Assembly (NCBI RefSeq): GCF_900107485.1
Contig: NZ_FNQE01000027.1
Span: 1-55,019 of the forward strand
Source: Proteiniborus ethanoligenes
GTDB lineage: Bacteria; Bacillota; Clostridia; Tissierellales; Proteiniboraceae
Direction: 5' to 3'
DNA: 55,019 bases
The notes beneath the pieces are model-generated. The model searched no databases, was not told the origin of the DNA, and worked only from the letters and a program-made list of their open reading frames with translations. A program made the translations under genes and the position numbers. Of the stretch, positions 26,891-37,002 are shown one piece after another; the first letter of the stretch is position 1; each line of letters begins with the position of its first letter.

Positions 26891-26937
26891 CTAAAAAATT
26901 CGGCATAGTCGTTGATATTCGGCTATGCCGTTTTTTC
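26891..26937. terminator. Terminator at the recombinase end of the element
   Basis: Stem arms CGGCATAG (26901-26908) and CTATGCCG (26923-26930), with T6 after it on the plus strand and A6 before it, so it works both ways. It ends the recombinase transcript two or three bases past the stop codon. Confidence 0.85.
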
Positions 26938-26939
26938 GT

Positions 26940-28649
<1,710 letters not shown>

Positions 28650-28853
28650 CTACCTTGAAGAAGTCGAGTTGATTTCCGTGGGTTTATATGAACTATCTGA
28701 TAACTTTGAAAGGTTTTTTGCGTTGACTGTAATCAGTCGTTTCAGCTTGGAATATGCACTTTCCTTTGCTGAATCACTTACTCGTGATTCCACCACATAG
28801 ACCGTACCTCCGATATCGGATTTGGTTGTGCGGCTGTTACTTTGATTTTCCAT
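28650..28853 (-). CDS. TnpW-like small transposon protein
   Basis: Sixty-seven residues from the ATG at 28853, eight bases after AGGAGGT. The core GGTVYVVESRV ... AYSKLKRLI resembles TnpW proteins that accompany TnpX recombinases in clostridial elements; their role is unknown. It is 57 bases upstream of the recombinase, probably in the same operon. The family call rests on pattern resemblance plus context. Confidence 0.6.
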   Translation of the reverse strand: MENQSNSRTTKSDIGGTVYVVESRVSDSAKESAYSKLKRLITVNAKNLSKLSDSSYKPTEINSTSSR

Positions 28854-28928
28854 ATCGTGACCTCCTGTCCGATGTTTTGATGGAACTGGCACTGAGCCGA
28901 ATTGATGACTCAGTGCCTAATCCATTAT

Positions 28929-29828
28929 TTAAGCTTTTATTTGTAATATTTTCAGAGCATCTGGTTGAATTAGCTTGCCATCCAATCTTTCGTAAGCAGA
29001 AAATCCAATTTGCCCCTGCAATGCATATAACTCACTTAATTTCTTTATTGTTATTGGCTGACGCTCAATCAGCCAGTAATATGATAAATCTCCTAATACA
29101 ATGCTTTTTGCTCCTGCTGATACTGTAGGCATATATGGAGAGGTAACTACAGGCTTTCCGAAGATGGTGTTATCTGAAGTATTCCATAGATAACTGCCAT
29201 TTGTATCTTTAAGGGTTCTAAGAAGCATGGATGTATTATCGTGCATGATAAACACAGCGTTATTTCGGTATTCATCTTTTAATGAAAAATACAGAGAGAT
29301 AATCTCGTCAAAAGAGATGGTAGCACTATCTGCTGTAGTTACATCTGCATCTGCTGTAAGGATACCTGTTGGCTGTGTTGTGCCATTTCCATTAAGCAAT
29401 GCATTTTCCTCAGCCTTGCCAAAACGCTTCGCAAAATCACCCATCAGATATTTTTCAAGATTAAAGTTCATATCGGTGACGAATGAGCGGTTTAGCTTGA
29501 CAAGAGATGCCAGCTTGTATGATTTCACCAGAAACTGTGTAAATGTATCGGCATTTTCGGGAATTGGATCTCCGTCTTCAACCCAATCTGCTGTCCCCGT
29601 TGAGGATACCGCTTGAATTTTACCTTCTGCAGAAGATAGATTGATAACAGTAGCAAATCTACGGAATACATTCTCCTTTGCCAAAGCAGTGTTAAAGCCT
29701 TCTCTGAACTCATCTGGTGCGACATAGGCTCCTACATTATCAAAGCCCTCGCTTAGATTTTGATTGTTTTCTTCTTTTCCTTTCATAACATTCCAAAACG
29801 CTCTATTATAAGTTGTTGATGTTGCCAT
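28929..29828 (-). CDS. HK97-fold phage major capsid protein
   Basis: A 299-residue HK97-type major capsid protein. Recognisable segments are an N-arm (GAYVAPDEFREGF), the A/P domain (GTADWVEDGDPIPE, LVKLNRSFVTD), ENALLNGNGTTQPTGIL, and a C-terminal A domain with FGKPVVTSPYMP, IVLGDLSYYWLIER. It begins near the mature N-arm and lacks the ~100-residue delta scaffold domain of HK97 itself. No protease, portal, terminase, connector or tail gene is nearby. It may be a relic, a helper-hijacking capsid, or a shell without packaging. Strong AGGAGG ribosome binding site. Confidence 0.88.
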   Translation of the reverse strand: MATSTTYNRAFWNVMKGKEENNQNLSEGFDNVGAYVAPDEFREGFNTALAKENVFRRFATVINLSSAEGKIQAVSSTGTADWVEDGDPIPENADTFTQFLVKSYKLASLVKLNRSFVTDMNFNLEKYLMGDFAKRFGKAEENALLNGNGTTQPTGILTADADVTTADSATISFDEIISLYFSLKDEYRNNAVFIMHDNTSMLLRTLKDTNGSYLWNTSDNTIFGKPVVTSPYMPTVSAGAKSIVLGDLSYYWLIERQPITIKKLSELYALQGQIGFSAYERLDGKLIQPDALKILQIKA

Positions 29829-29851
29829 AATCGTTTACCTCCTAAATTTTA

Positions 29852-30095
29852 TTAAATGTGGGGTATATACCCCGTTTGAAACCGCGTTTTTTTACGCGTT
29901 GCCCCACGCCCGTTGTCCAGATGAAAAGGTGTGGAGATTTGAACTCCCCTAGGGGGTAGGTATTAACACATGGACTTGTATCCAGTGGTTTCAGTGGTTT
30001 TAAGCTTTGTAGCAAGATGTAGCAGGTAAAAACTAAACTCTCTATACGAGAGCGATTTTTTATATAACCTGTTTTTCTTGCTACAAGCTGCTACA
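29852..30095. repeat. Cluster of inverted repeats, candidate element origin
   Basis: A GC-rich compound palindrome at about 29858-29912 (GTGGGG ... CCCCAC enclosing ACGCG/CGCGT-type arms) is followed by the word TGTAGCA repeated twice in one orientation (30008-30027) and twice inverted (30067-30095), around a CTCTC/GAGAG hairpin. It sits directly after the primase gene stop, where P4-like replicons can carry iterons. Function is inferred from position only. Confidence 0.4.
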
Positions 30096-30101
30096 CTGTG
30101 T

Positions 30102-32426
30102 TTAAATAAGAAGAAATTCTTCTTCTGTCAGCCTATATCCGATAAGCATTGTGGTCATTCCACCACCAGAACGTGGTCGTTTCCGTTCTACACGGGCGAT
30201 AGCTGTTAATGCCTGTTTGAAGTTTCTTGCATTCTCCGAATAACATCCATTGGCACTGCACCAACGCTGATACCGGGCATATACTTCGGATGTCCGCACC
30301 TCACTGTTAGGATTTTCCTCCAAGGCATCCTCGAAAAATAATGCTATTTTGTCGCTGTCACGCTTATAAGCCTCCGTTGCTATCTTAACAGAATCAGGTA
30401 AAGTAAAGCCTTCCTTTTTTAACAGCTGATAGCCTTCAATTAGCCAGTTGAGGATAGCACTCTGATTCTTCGGTTTGGCGAATTCGCGTTTTAAGTTTTT
30501 ATCCTGCTCGTTTTCATCGAAGTGTCGTTCAAAAGGGATAATTACCACTCTGCCACTGGAAAACAACGTCATATCCGTAATAACGGGCAGATAATTAGTG
30601 TTGATATACAGCTTAAACTTTGGCGAAAAATCAAAAGAATTCTCATGTAGAAATCTTGCGTTGATGGTGTCACCACCCGTCATGCTTTTTACCTGTGCAG
30701 CATTTAGGACAAGTCCTCTGCTAGGTTCGGAGATATTCACAAAGCGTACTCCTGCAAGCCGGGCAATATCTTCACTTGGACTTGAACTGTTATTGTTCTT
30801 TTTCAGACTGATAGTCTCTGGCCTTGCGGTACAGCCATAACTGCCTAATACCTTAAGAACGCTCTCACATAGCGTACCTTTACCATTTCGAGTTGTAGCA
30901 CCATAGAGAACAAACAGGCATTCATACCGAGTGTCTCCGCTGATACTGTAGCCAAAGGCCTTTTGGAGGAATTTTGCCTTTTCCTCATCTCCGCTCATAA
31001 TCTCATGAATAAATCTATCCCATCGCTCGCTTTTTGCTTCCGGGTCATATTTAACACCAGATATCTTAGTAAGTCTGTCCTCGCTGTTGTGGGGACGAAA
31101 ATCCATGGATATTAAAAACAAGGTTCCATTGGCACAGTTGAGCATAAGCGGGTCTTGGTCAAATTCAGCCATTGATATGGGATATACGCTCTGTGCATCT
31201 TTAAGTACCGTTTCTCGGTATCTTCTTGACTGCCACTTTCGGCAATAGTCAATGTATGCCTTTCTTTGATGTTCATCTTGAATAGTCAAAGCATAGGTTA
31301 GCAGTTGATTAGCCAATGATTTACACATTTCCATTACTTTTAGATTACCGACATCAGGAATCCAAATACCATTCTCATAGCAAAACCACATCTTCCTTTC
31401 AGGAACATATCGGGCAAAAGATTTATAATAATCAGCAAACAGCCTGCTTGCCCCAATATCCGTCCAAGGGTAGCGACCGTTACTCTCAGGCTTAAAGTCA
31501 GCAAGGGAACATTCTCCAAAATCTTCTGCAGCTGATGAACGCTTACCACCTGGTTTGTATATTTCAGTAGCATTTGCGATAGCTTTTTCTATGGTTATCA
31601 TTCCATAAGTACTGCCGGACTGCGGTCTATTCCATTTATCCCGCATTAGGCCGCTTTTTCGGAAAAGTCTGTCCATCTGTCCAATATCCCTGCCACACCA
31701 AAATGCCAGCATACCGCAAAGTGCCAAATCAGCTTCACTGGCAGAAGCATAGCCTGATGTATCTCCCTGCCATAATGCTTTGAACCTTTCTCCGTTTGCC
31801 GATTTTAATGCCTTCTCAATAACAGACTTGTCAGACAGATAGGATTGGCTTTCTGTATCCAGAATTTGCTTCACAGGGGTAGGACGTAGCATATACTTGT
31901 CTAGTATCATCTGAAGCTCATTCGATTTCTCCGGTATATCACCATCTGCATACACATTGCCTGTTACGGTAACAAATCGGTTTGTTGCCCCTGATACATA
32001 GACCTCAACTCCCAGCTTTCTGTTGTTGATATAGTATTTTGCTTTGTCAAAGTTAAAGCCTGTGGCCTTAAATAAAATATGCAGCCCTTTTCCAGATGGA
32101 CTGTGTTCCATATAGCAACCAATAAAAGCCTCTACAACATTTTGGGCAACAGGCTTAAGCTTACCGCTGCTATCAAAGCAATCATCTAAGTCGATAACAC
32201 AAATGTCATTACCCACCAAAAATCCGATACCATCATAATCACTTAAAGCAGCAACCGCAGAACTAAAATCTTTAAATGTACTCCGCTGATCTGCTTTTGC
32301 CCTTTTTCTTGTTACTGGGTTATAGGGAACTTTGGTTTTTCTGCCACTTCGCTCTTCATATTTCCAACAGCAAAACTGAGGATTATCTTTAAGCATCTGT
32401 GGCAAGTCATCATATTTTGTTTTCAG
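30102..32426 (-). CDS. P4/D5-type primase-helicase
   Basis: About 774 residues. The N-terminal part (1-200) is a primase/polymerase-like domain: CVIDLDDCFD supplies acidic residues and HSPSGKGLHI a conserved His. The C-terminal part (~420-680) is a D5/P4 superfamily 3 helicase, with Walker A in GATTRNGKGT, sensor region NISEPSRG and TNYLP. It likely starts replication of the excised circle. I place the start at CTG 32426, eight bases after a perfect AGGAGGTG, giving a YDDLPQMLKD opening; the alternative is TTG at 32405 with no proper site. Confidence 0.8.
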   Translation of the reverse strand: MKTKYDDLPQMLKDNPQFCCWKYEERSGRKTKVPYNPVTRKRAKADQRSTFKDFSSAVAALSDYDGIGFLVGNDICVIDLDDCFDSSGKLKPVAQNVVEAFIGCYMEHSPSGKGLHILFKATGFNFDKAKYYINNRKLGVEVYVSGATNRFVTVTGNVYADGDIPEKSNELQMILDKYMLRPTPVKQILDTESQSYLSDKSVIEKALKSANGERFKALWQGDTSGYASASEADLALCGMLAFWCGRDIGQMDRLFRKSGLMRDKWNRPQSGSTYGMITIEKAIANATEIYKPGGKRSSAAEDFGECSLADFKPESNGRYPWTDIGASRLFADYYKSFARYVPERKMWFCYENGIWIPDVGNLKVMEMCKSLANQLLTYALTIQDEHQRKAYIDYCRKWQSRRYRETVLKDAQSVYPISMAEFDQDPLMLNCANGTLFLISMDFRPHNSEDRLTKISGVKYDPEAKSERWDRFIHEIMSGDEEKAKFLQKAFGYSISGDTRYECLFVLYGATTRNGKGTLCESVLKVLGSYGCTARPETISLKKNNNSSSPSEDIARLAGVRFVNISEPSRGLVLNAAQVKSMTGGDTINARFLHENSFDFSPKFKLYINTNYLPVITDMTLFSSGRVVIIPFERHFDENEQDKNLKREFAKPKNQSAILNWLIEGYQLLKKEGFTLPDSVKIATEAYKRDSDKIALFFEDALEENPNSEVRTSEVYARYQRWCSANGCYSENARNFKQALTAIARVERKRPRSGGGMTTMLIGYRLTEEEFLLI

Positions 32427-33038
32427 TTACTTCACCTCCTTGCCTGATATAAATAACCCGAAACGCTACGGTTCCAGAAGATTTGCCTTGTTTGACAAAA
32501 CCTCGTTATCTTTCAAGGAATACGCTCGGAATTATCGTCATGGCATATTCTGCTTGAAGTATCTCTTGCATTTCGGGGTATTCAGTTGTCAAGGAGCAGT
32601 GAGAGAAAAACTATGCTTTCATTGGGGGATTATTTTTCCTCTCACCTTATAGCCTTGGTAGAATACATTAGTTGAGGATTTTCTAAAAATAATTTTCTTC
32701 CTCATCCATAAGCGAAGAATTCTATTGATTCGAACCTCTAAAATAAAAAACAGCCTGTCTTTTTTCCGATAAAGACGGCTGAAATGCTTATGCTTTTGCT
32801 CAAATTTGAGCGAAAGTGGTATTAAGTTTAAGGAGGCTGAATGCTGTAGTTTTGGGTTTTTCAATTAGACTTTCCGACTTTTTTGTCTAAAAGTTTGATT
32901 CAGAGTCACCTATTTAAAATGAAATTTAAGAAATATATAATATCAAAAGTCATTACTTTTATCTAGTCAAAGGTATTTACAATTATAATGATTTTATGAT
33001 ATAATTATTCAAAATGGCTGTCTTAAGGAGGTGTCCAT
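32427..33038. other. Divergent intergenic region between primase and R-M modules
   Basis: No convincing gene. It contains an intrinsic terminator for minus-strand transcripts at 32744-32781 (arms CAGCCTGTCTTT and AAAGACGGCTG, T-run beyond) and a perfect 14-bp palindrome GCTCAAATTTGAGC at 32798-32811. A terminator with no upstream minus-strand gene suggests a short non-coding transcript starting between 32790 and 33000. Base composition falls sharply to AT-rich here, marking the module joint. Confidence 0.45.
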
Positions 33039-33239
33039 GTGGTAAATGAAAAAGGAAATCCAATACCAGAGTATCATTCTATTACTGAATTTTTAAAAGG
33101 ACAGGCATCTCGAATATTCAGAGAGGTTAATGAAAAAGACAAGATAGTAATTGTTAACAAGCAGAATAAACCGCAGGCTGTTGTTATTTCATATGAAAGA
33201 TATATAAGGTTAAAAGAGCAAGAAGGTGTCGACATATAA
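33039..33239 (+). CDS. Phd/YefM-family antitoxin-like protein
   Basis: Sixty-six residues from GTG 33039, five bases after AAGGAGGTG. The core (ITEFLKGQASRIFREVNEKD, VIVNKQNKPQAVVISYERY) is the DNA-binding N-terminal domain of Phd/YefM antitoxins. The usual short C-terminal toxin-binding tail is minimal, and no toxin gene follows; hsdM begins 76 bases downstream. It may instead regulate the R-M operon. Confidence 0.75.
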   Translation: MVNEKGNPIPEYHSITEFLKGQASRIFREVNEKDKIVIVNKQNKPQAVVISYERYIRLKEQEGVDI

Positions 33240-33315
33240 TTGCTATCAGTTTGGTATGTAATTCATGAAAACCATGTTTAGCATTTAACATCATTAGTAA
33301 TGGAGGAGTTTTATA

Positions 33316-34866
33316 ATGGCTGAGTTAAGAAAAGAAGATTTATGGATAATGGCTGATAAACTTAGAAATAATATGGATTCTGCTGAATATAAACACGTTT
33401 GTTTAGGACTTATATTTTTAAAATATATTTCTGACAGCTTTGTCAAAGCATATGCAGAAATTTCACAAGATGAGTATGCAGATCCTGAAGACAAAGATGA
33501 ATATACTGCTAAGAATGTTTTCTGGGTGCCCCAAGAAGCTCGTTGGGATAATATTGTTGCAAGAGCTAAAACACCAGAAATTGGTCAAGTAATTGATAAT
33601 GCAATGTATACAATCGAAAAAGAAAATCCATCTTTAAGAGGAGTTCTTCCTAAAGATTTTGCTCGTGCTTCTCTAGACAAAACTGCCTTAGGTGAGCTTG
33701 TTGATTTACTTGCAAATATTGAAATTGGGAATGACCCAAACAAAGATACTCTCGGAACAGTTTATGAGTATTTTCTAGGTAAATTTGCTAGGGCTGAAGG
33801 TAAACTAGGAGGCGAATTCTATACTCCTAGAAGTGTTGTTGAACTAATCGTAAATATGATTGAGCCGCACGATGGAAGAGTATATGACCCTTGCTGCGGT
33901 TCTGGAGGAATGTTTGTTCAAAGTGAAAAGTTTGTAAAAGACAGGCAAGGACGAATCGACGGTCAACTTGCAATTTATGGACAGGAGTCCAATTATAATA
34001 CATGGAGACTTTGTAAAATGAATCTTGCCATTCGTGGTATAGATGCGAATTTAGGTCAGCAGAATGCCGACTCATTCCACAATGATCAACACAAAAATCT
34101 TAAGGCGGACTACATCATGGCCAATCCCCCATTCAACATAAGCGATTGGGGAGGCGAGCGTTTAATTGATGATCCACGTTGGGGGAAATACGGAATCCCT
34201 CCTGCAGGTAACGCTAACTACGCTTGGATTCTACATATGCTATATCACTTGGCTCCAAGCGGTACAGCTGGATTTGTTCTTGCTAACGGTTCCCTATCAT
34301 CGTCTACTATTAGTGAATATACAATTCGTAAAAATTTAATAGAAGATGACAAAATAGATTGTATTGTAACCTTGCCTGGTGGTTTGTTCTCAACCACTTC
34401 TATTCCTGTATGCCTTTGGTTTATTACAAGGAATAAACTGAAAAATGGACATCGCGACAGACATGGTGAGATACTCTTTATTGATGCACGCAATATGGAA
34501 ACTGAACCACTAGAAGATAGCCGTACACAACTTAAACTAACCGATAAAACCATTGATGATATTACATCTATATATCATGCTTTCCGAAATCATGAAAAGA
34601 AAGCCACAAAGGCAGATGGTACAGAAATAACCTATGAAGATAAGCAAGGTTTTTGGAAAGTTGCCACTCTTGAAGAAGTCAGGGCTAAAGATTATAATCT
34701 GACTCCTGCTAGCTATATTGGTGTTGCACCTATTAGTGAAGATAATGAACCGTTCGAGGAAGCAATGGATAGATTAACAAAACAATTATCAAAGATCATA
34801 AAAGAATCAACTGAACTTGATGAAGTAATTCGCAAACAACTAGAATATATAGGTTGGAAAATCTAA
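33316..34866 (+). CDS. hsdM: Type I restriction-modification methyltransferase subunit
   Basis: A 516-residue N6-adenine methyltransferase. HsdM_N helical domain at 5-150 (LWIMADKLRNNMDSAEYKH), SAM motif I DPCCGSGGMF, catalytic motif IV NPPF in ANPPFNISDWGG. It methylates one adenine on each strand of a bipartite site when joined to HsdS. It starts 76 bases after the Phd gene with GGAGG, and hsdS follows after 12 bases. Confidence 0.95.
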   Translation: MAELRKEDLWIMADKLRNNMDSAEYKHVCLGLIFLKYISDSFVKAYAEISQDEYADPEDKDEYTAKNVFWVPQEARWDNIVARAKTPEIGQVIDNAMYTIEKENPSLRGVLPKDFARASLDKTALGELVDLLANIEIGNDPNKDTLGTVYEYFLGKFARAEGKLGGEFYTPRSVVELIVNMIEPHDGRVYDPCCGSGGMFVQSEKFVKDRQGRIDGQLAIYGQESNYNTWRLCKMNLAIRGIDANLGQQNADSFHNDQHKNLKADYIMANPPFNISDWGGERLIDDPRWGKYGIPPAGNANYAWILHMLYHLAPSGTAGFVLANGSLSSSTISEYTIRKNLIEDDKIDCIVTLPGGLFSTTSIPVCLWFITRNKLKNGHRDRHGEILFIDARNMETEPLEDSRTQLKLTDKTIDDITSIYHAFRNHEKKATKADGTEITYEDKQGFWKVATLEEVRAKDYNLTPASYIGVAPISEDNEPFEEAMDRLTKQLSKIIKESTELDEVIRKQLEYIGWKI

Positions 34867-34878
34867 AGGAGGGATTAT

Positions 34879-36111
34879 ATGTATAATTACGATATTCTCG
34901 GAAAAGTTGCTACAATTCAAAACGGTTATGCATTTAAATCCTCTGAATTCACTAAAAATGGCCGCTTCCCAGTTATAAAGATTAAGAATATAGTTGGCTC
35001 TAAAATTGATTTAACTGATTGTGAGTATGTGGATATAACATCAGATGACTTAAATCCATATATTGTCCAACATAACGATATTCTTATATCAATGACTGGA
35101 TCTAGAGCATCACAGCCTAACTCAGCTGTAGGTAAAGTTGGTAGAATGAGACTGAAAAATCAAAAATGTTACTTAAATCAGAGAGTAGGAAAATTAGTTG
35201 TTTTAGACGAAGATAAAACAAATAAACAATTTTTATTCTATGTTTTAAACAGGAAGGAAATAAATTTAATGTTAGCTAATAGTGCAAGCGGAAGTGCAAA
35301 CCAAGCTAACATAAGCGTATCCAACATAACTAACCTGCTTATTCCACAACCAGCCAAAATAATTCAAGATAAAATAGTGGATATTCTGTACCCGTTGGAT
35401 TGTAAAATAGAATCTAACGAAGATAGAATTATAACATTGCAAGAAGTTATTAGTAAATTATATTTTAACTGGTTTACTAATTTTAAACATCCTGATGTTA
35501 CAGATGAATTAACGAATGGAGTTCCAAAAGGTTGGAAATGTTCCAATGTGTTCGATAATATAATTGAGATTAAAAAGAAAAACTTAGATAATAATAATTA
35601 TCCTGTTCTATCTGTTGTAAAAGAGGGAGAATTTAAAGCTTCGGTAGATGTGTTTACAAAGCGAGTTTATAGTAAAAGTACTAAAAACTACAAAGTTGTT
35701 AGGAGGAATCAGGTAGCATACAACCCTGCCAGAGCAAATATCGGCTCTATTGCTATACTTACTGAGTTTGATGCTGGGTTAGTAAGTCCAATATATGTTG
35801 TATTCGAAATGAAAGAAACCATAACCCCTACTTTTTTCAAGTACTATATGAAACAACCCGAATTTTTAGAAAATATCAAGCACCATGCTATAGGGACGAC
35901 ACGTCAGAATTTACCGTTTGAAGCATTTAAAATGTTTAATATGGTCGTACCCCCAATGGATCTTCAGTTGCGATTTGAAGAAATAGCAAAACCTATAGAG
36001 CAGAAAATTGCAAAACTAAAAGAAGAAAATGCTGTTTTGGCTGAAATAAGAGATACTCTTTTACCAAAGCTTATAAGCGGAGAATTACCAGTGGAAGTAG
36101 GTGAGGCATAA
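34879..36111 (+). CDS. hsdS: Type I restriction-modification specificity subunit
   Basis: A 410-residue HsdS with two target recognition domains (about 5-150 and 215-350), each followed by a conserved helical spacer (KIIQDKIVDILYPLDCKIES; LRFEEIAKPIEQKIAKLKEE). The first starts with the typical ATIQNGYAFKSSEF. It sets which sequence the complex recognises; the target cannot be read from sequence alone. The stop overlaps the FRG gene start (A of ATG shared). Confidence 0.93.
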   Translation: MYNYDILGKVATIQNGYAFKSSEFTKNGRFPVIKIKNIVGSKIDLTDCEYVDITSDDLNPYIVQHNDILISMTGSRASQPNSAVGKVGRMRLKNQKCYLNQRVGKLVVLDEDKTNKQFLFYVLNRKEINLMLANSASGSANQANISVSNITNLLIPQPAKIIQDKIVDILYPLDCKIESNEDRIITLQEVISKLYFNWFTNFKHPDVTDELTNGVPKGWKCSNVFDNIIEIKKKNLDNNNYPVLSVVKEGEFKASVDVFTKRVYSKSTKNYKVVRRNQVAYNPARANIGSIAILTEFDAGLVSPIYVVFEMKETITPTFFKYYMKQPEFLENIKHHAIGTTRQNLPFEAFKMFNMVVPPMDLQLRFEEIAKPIEQKIAKLKEENAVLAEIRDTLLPKLISGELPVEVGEA

Positions 36112-37001
36112 TGACTGATTATGAAGAATATGTACAAGAAGCCTTCGAAGAGGAAGCTACAGTTTTTAGTGTTGGACACTTATTCGACAAGATTTCAAGA
36201 TATAATAGCACAATTATTGAAAACAACACAACAGGCACTTTGCTATTTAGAGGGCAAGCAAATATTGACTTTCCAATGAATGCTAGTATTTTTCGTAATA
36301 ACATGATTAGTAAAGAAACAGCTTTAATTAATGACTTGATTTTGCAAGAACCATATGAGTTTGGTAATCACATGACTGATTTTGAGCAGCTCGTGAAAAT
36401 GCAGCATTATGGGCTTCCAACAAGGTTAATTGATGTTACAACAAATCCTCTTATAGCTTTATACTTTGCCTGCTCTGACAAAATTTGTGAAGATAAAGAT
36501 GGCGAAATACTTATTCTCATAGAATCATTACAGCGTCCAACAGAAAAGCAAGTACAGTATTTTGCTGCACTTGCTGAATATGATGGGAAAAGCATTGAAG
36601 CTTTTGTCGACTATTTTGTTCAAAAAGGTTTAATAAATAATGCTTTAGATTATAAAGAAAAGAATGAAAAACTCGAGAACATATTTAGAACAAAGTATAT
36701 TCCTGTTGTTGCCCCCAAAAATAACGAACGAATTAAAAGGCAAAATGGAGCTTTCTTACTACTGGGTATAGACATTGACAAACCAGATTATTTCCTTAAG
36801 AATACGTTTAATTTAAAGGATCAGCTTATTAAAGACTTTGGCGACGGCATTCCACGCTCATTGGTTATTCCGCAAGAGCACAAACAATCGATACTTAAAG
36901 AACTAGATATTATAGGTATTAATGAAGCTTTTGTGTATCCAGAGCTTGAACATCAGACTTCATACATAAAAAGCAAACATCACATAAAGGTAGGTGAGTG
37001 A
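36111..37001 (+). CDS. FRG-domain protein inside the type I R-M operon
   Basis: A 296-residue protein with an FRG domain at about 35-120: LLFRGQANIDFPM followed by MQHYGLPTRLIDVTTNPLIALYFA. FRG proteins are often linked to phage defence and toxin-like ADP-ribosyl or nucleotide chemistry, but the activity is not established. It is translationally linked on both sides: 1-base overlap with hsdS, and hsdR starts 1 base after its stop. This implies it is made in step with the R-M complex. Confidence 0.85.
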   Translation: MTDYEEYVQEAFEEEATVFSVGHLFDKISRYNSTIIENNTTGTLLFRGQANIDFPMNASIFRNNMISKETALINDLILQEPYEFGNHMTDFEQLVKMQHYGLPTRLIDVTTNPLIALYFACSDKICEDKDGEILILIESLQRPTEKQVQYFAALAEYDGKSIEAFVDYFVQKGLINNALDYKEKNEKLENIFRTKYIPVVAPKNNERIKRQNGAFLLLGIDIDKPDYFLKNTFNLKDQLIKDFGDGIPRSLVIPQEHKQSILKELDIIGINEAFVYPELEHQTSYIKSKHHIKVGE

Positions 37002-37002
37002 T

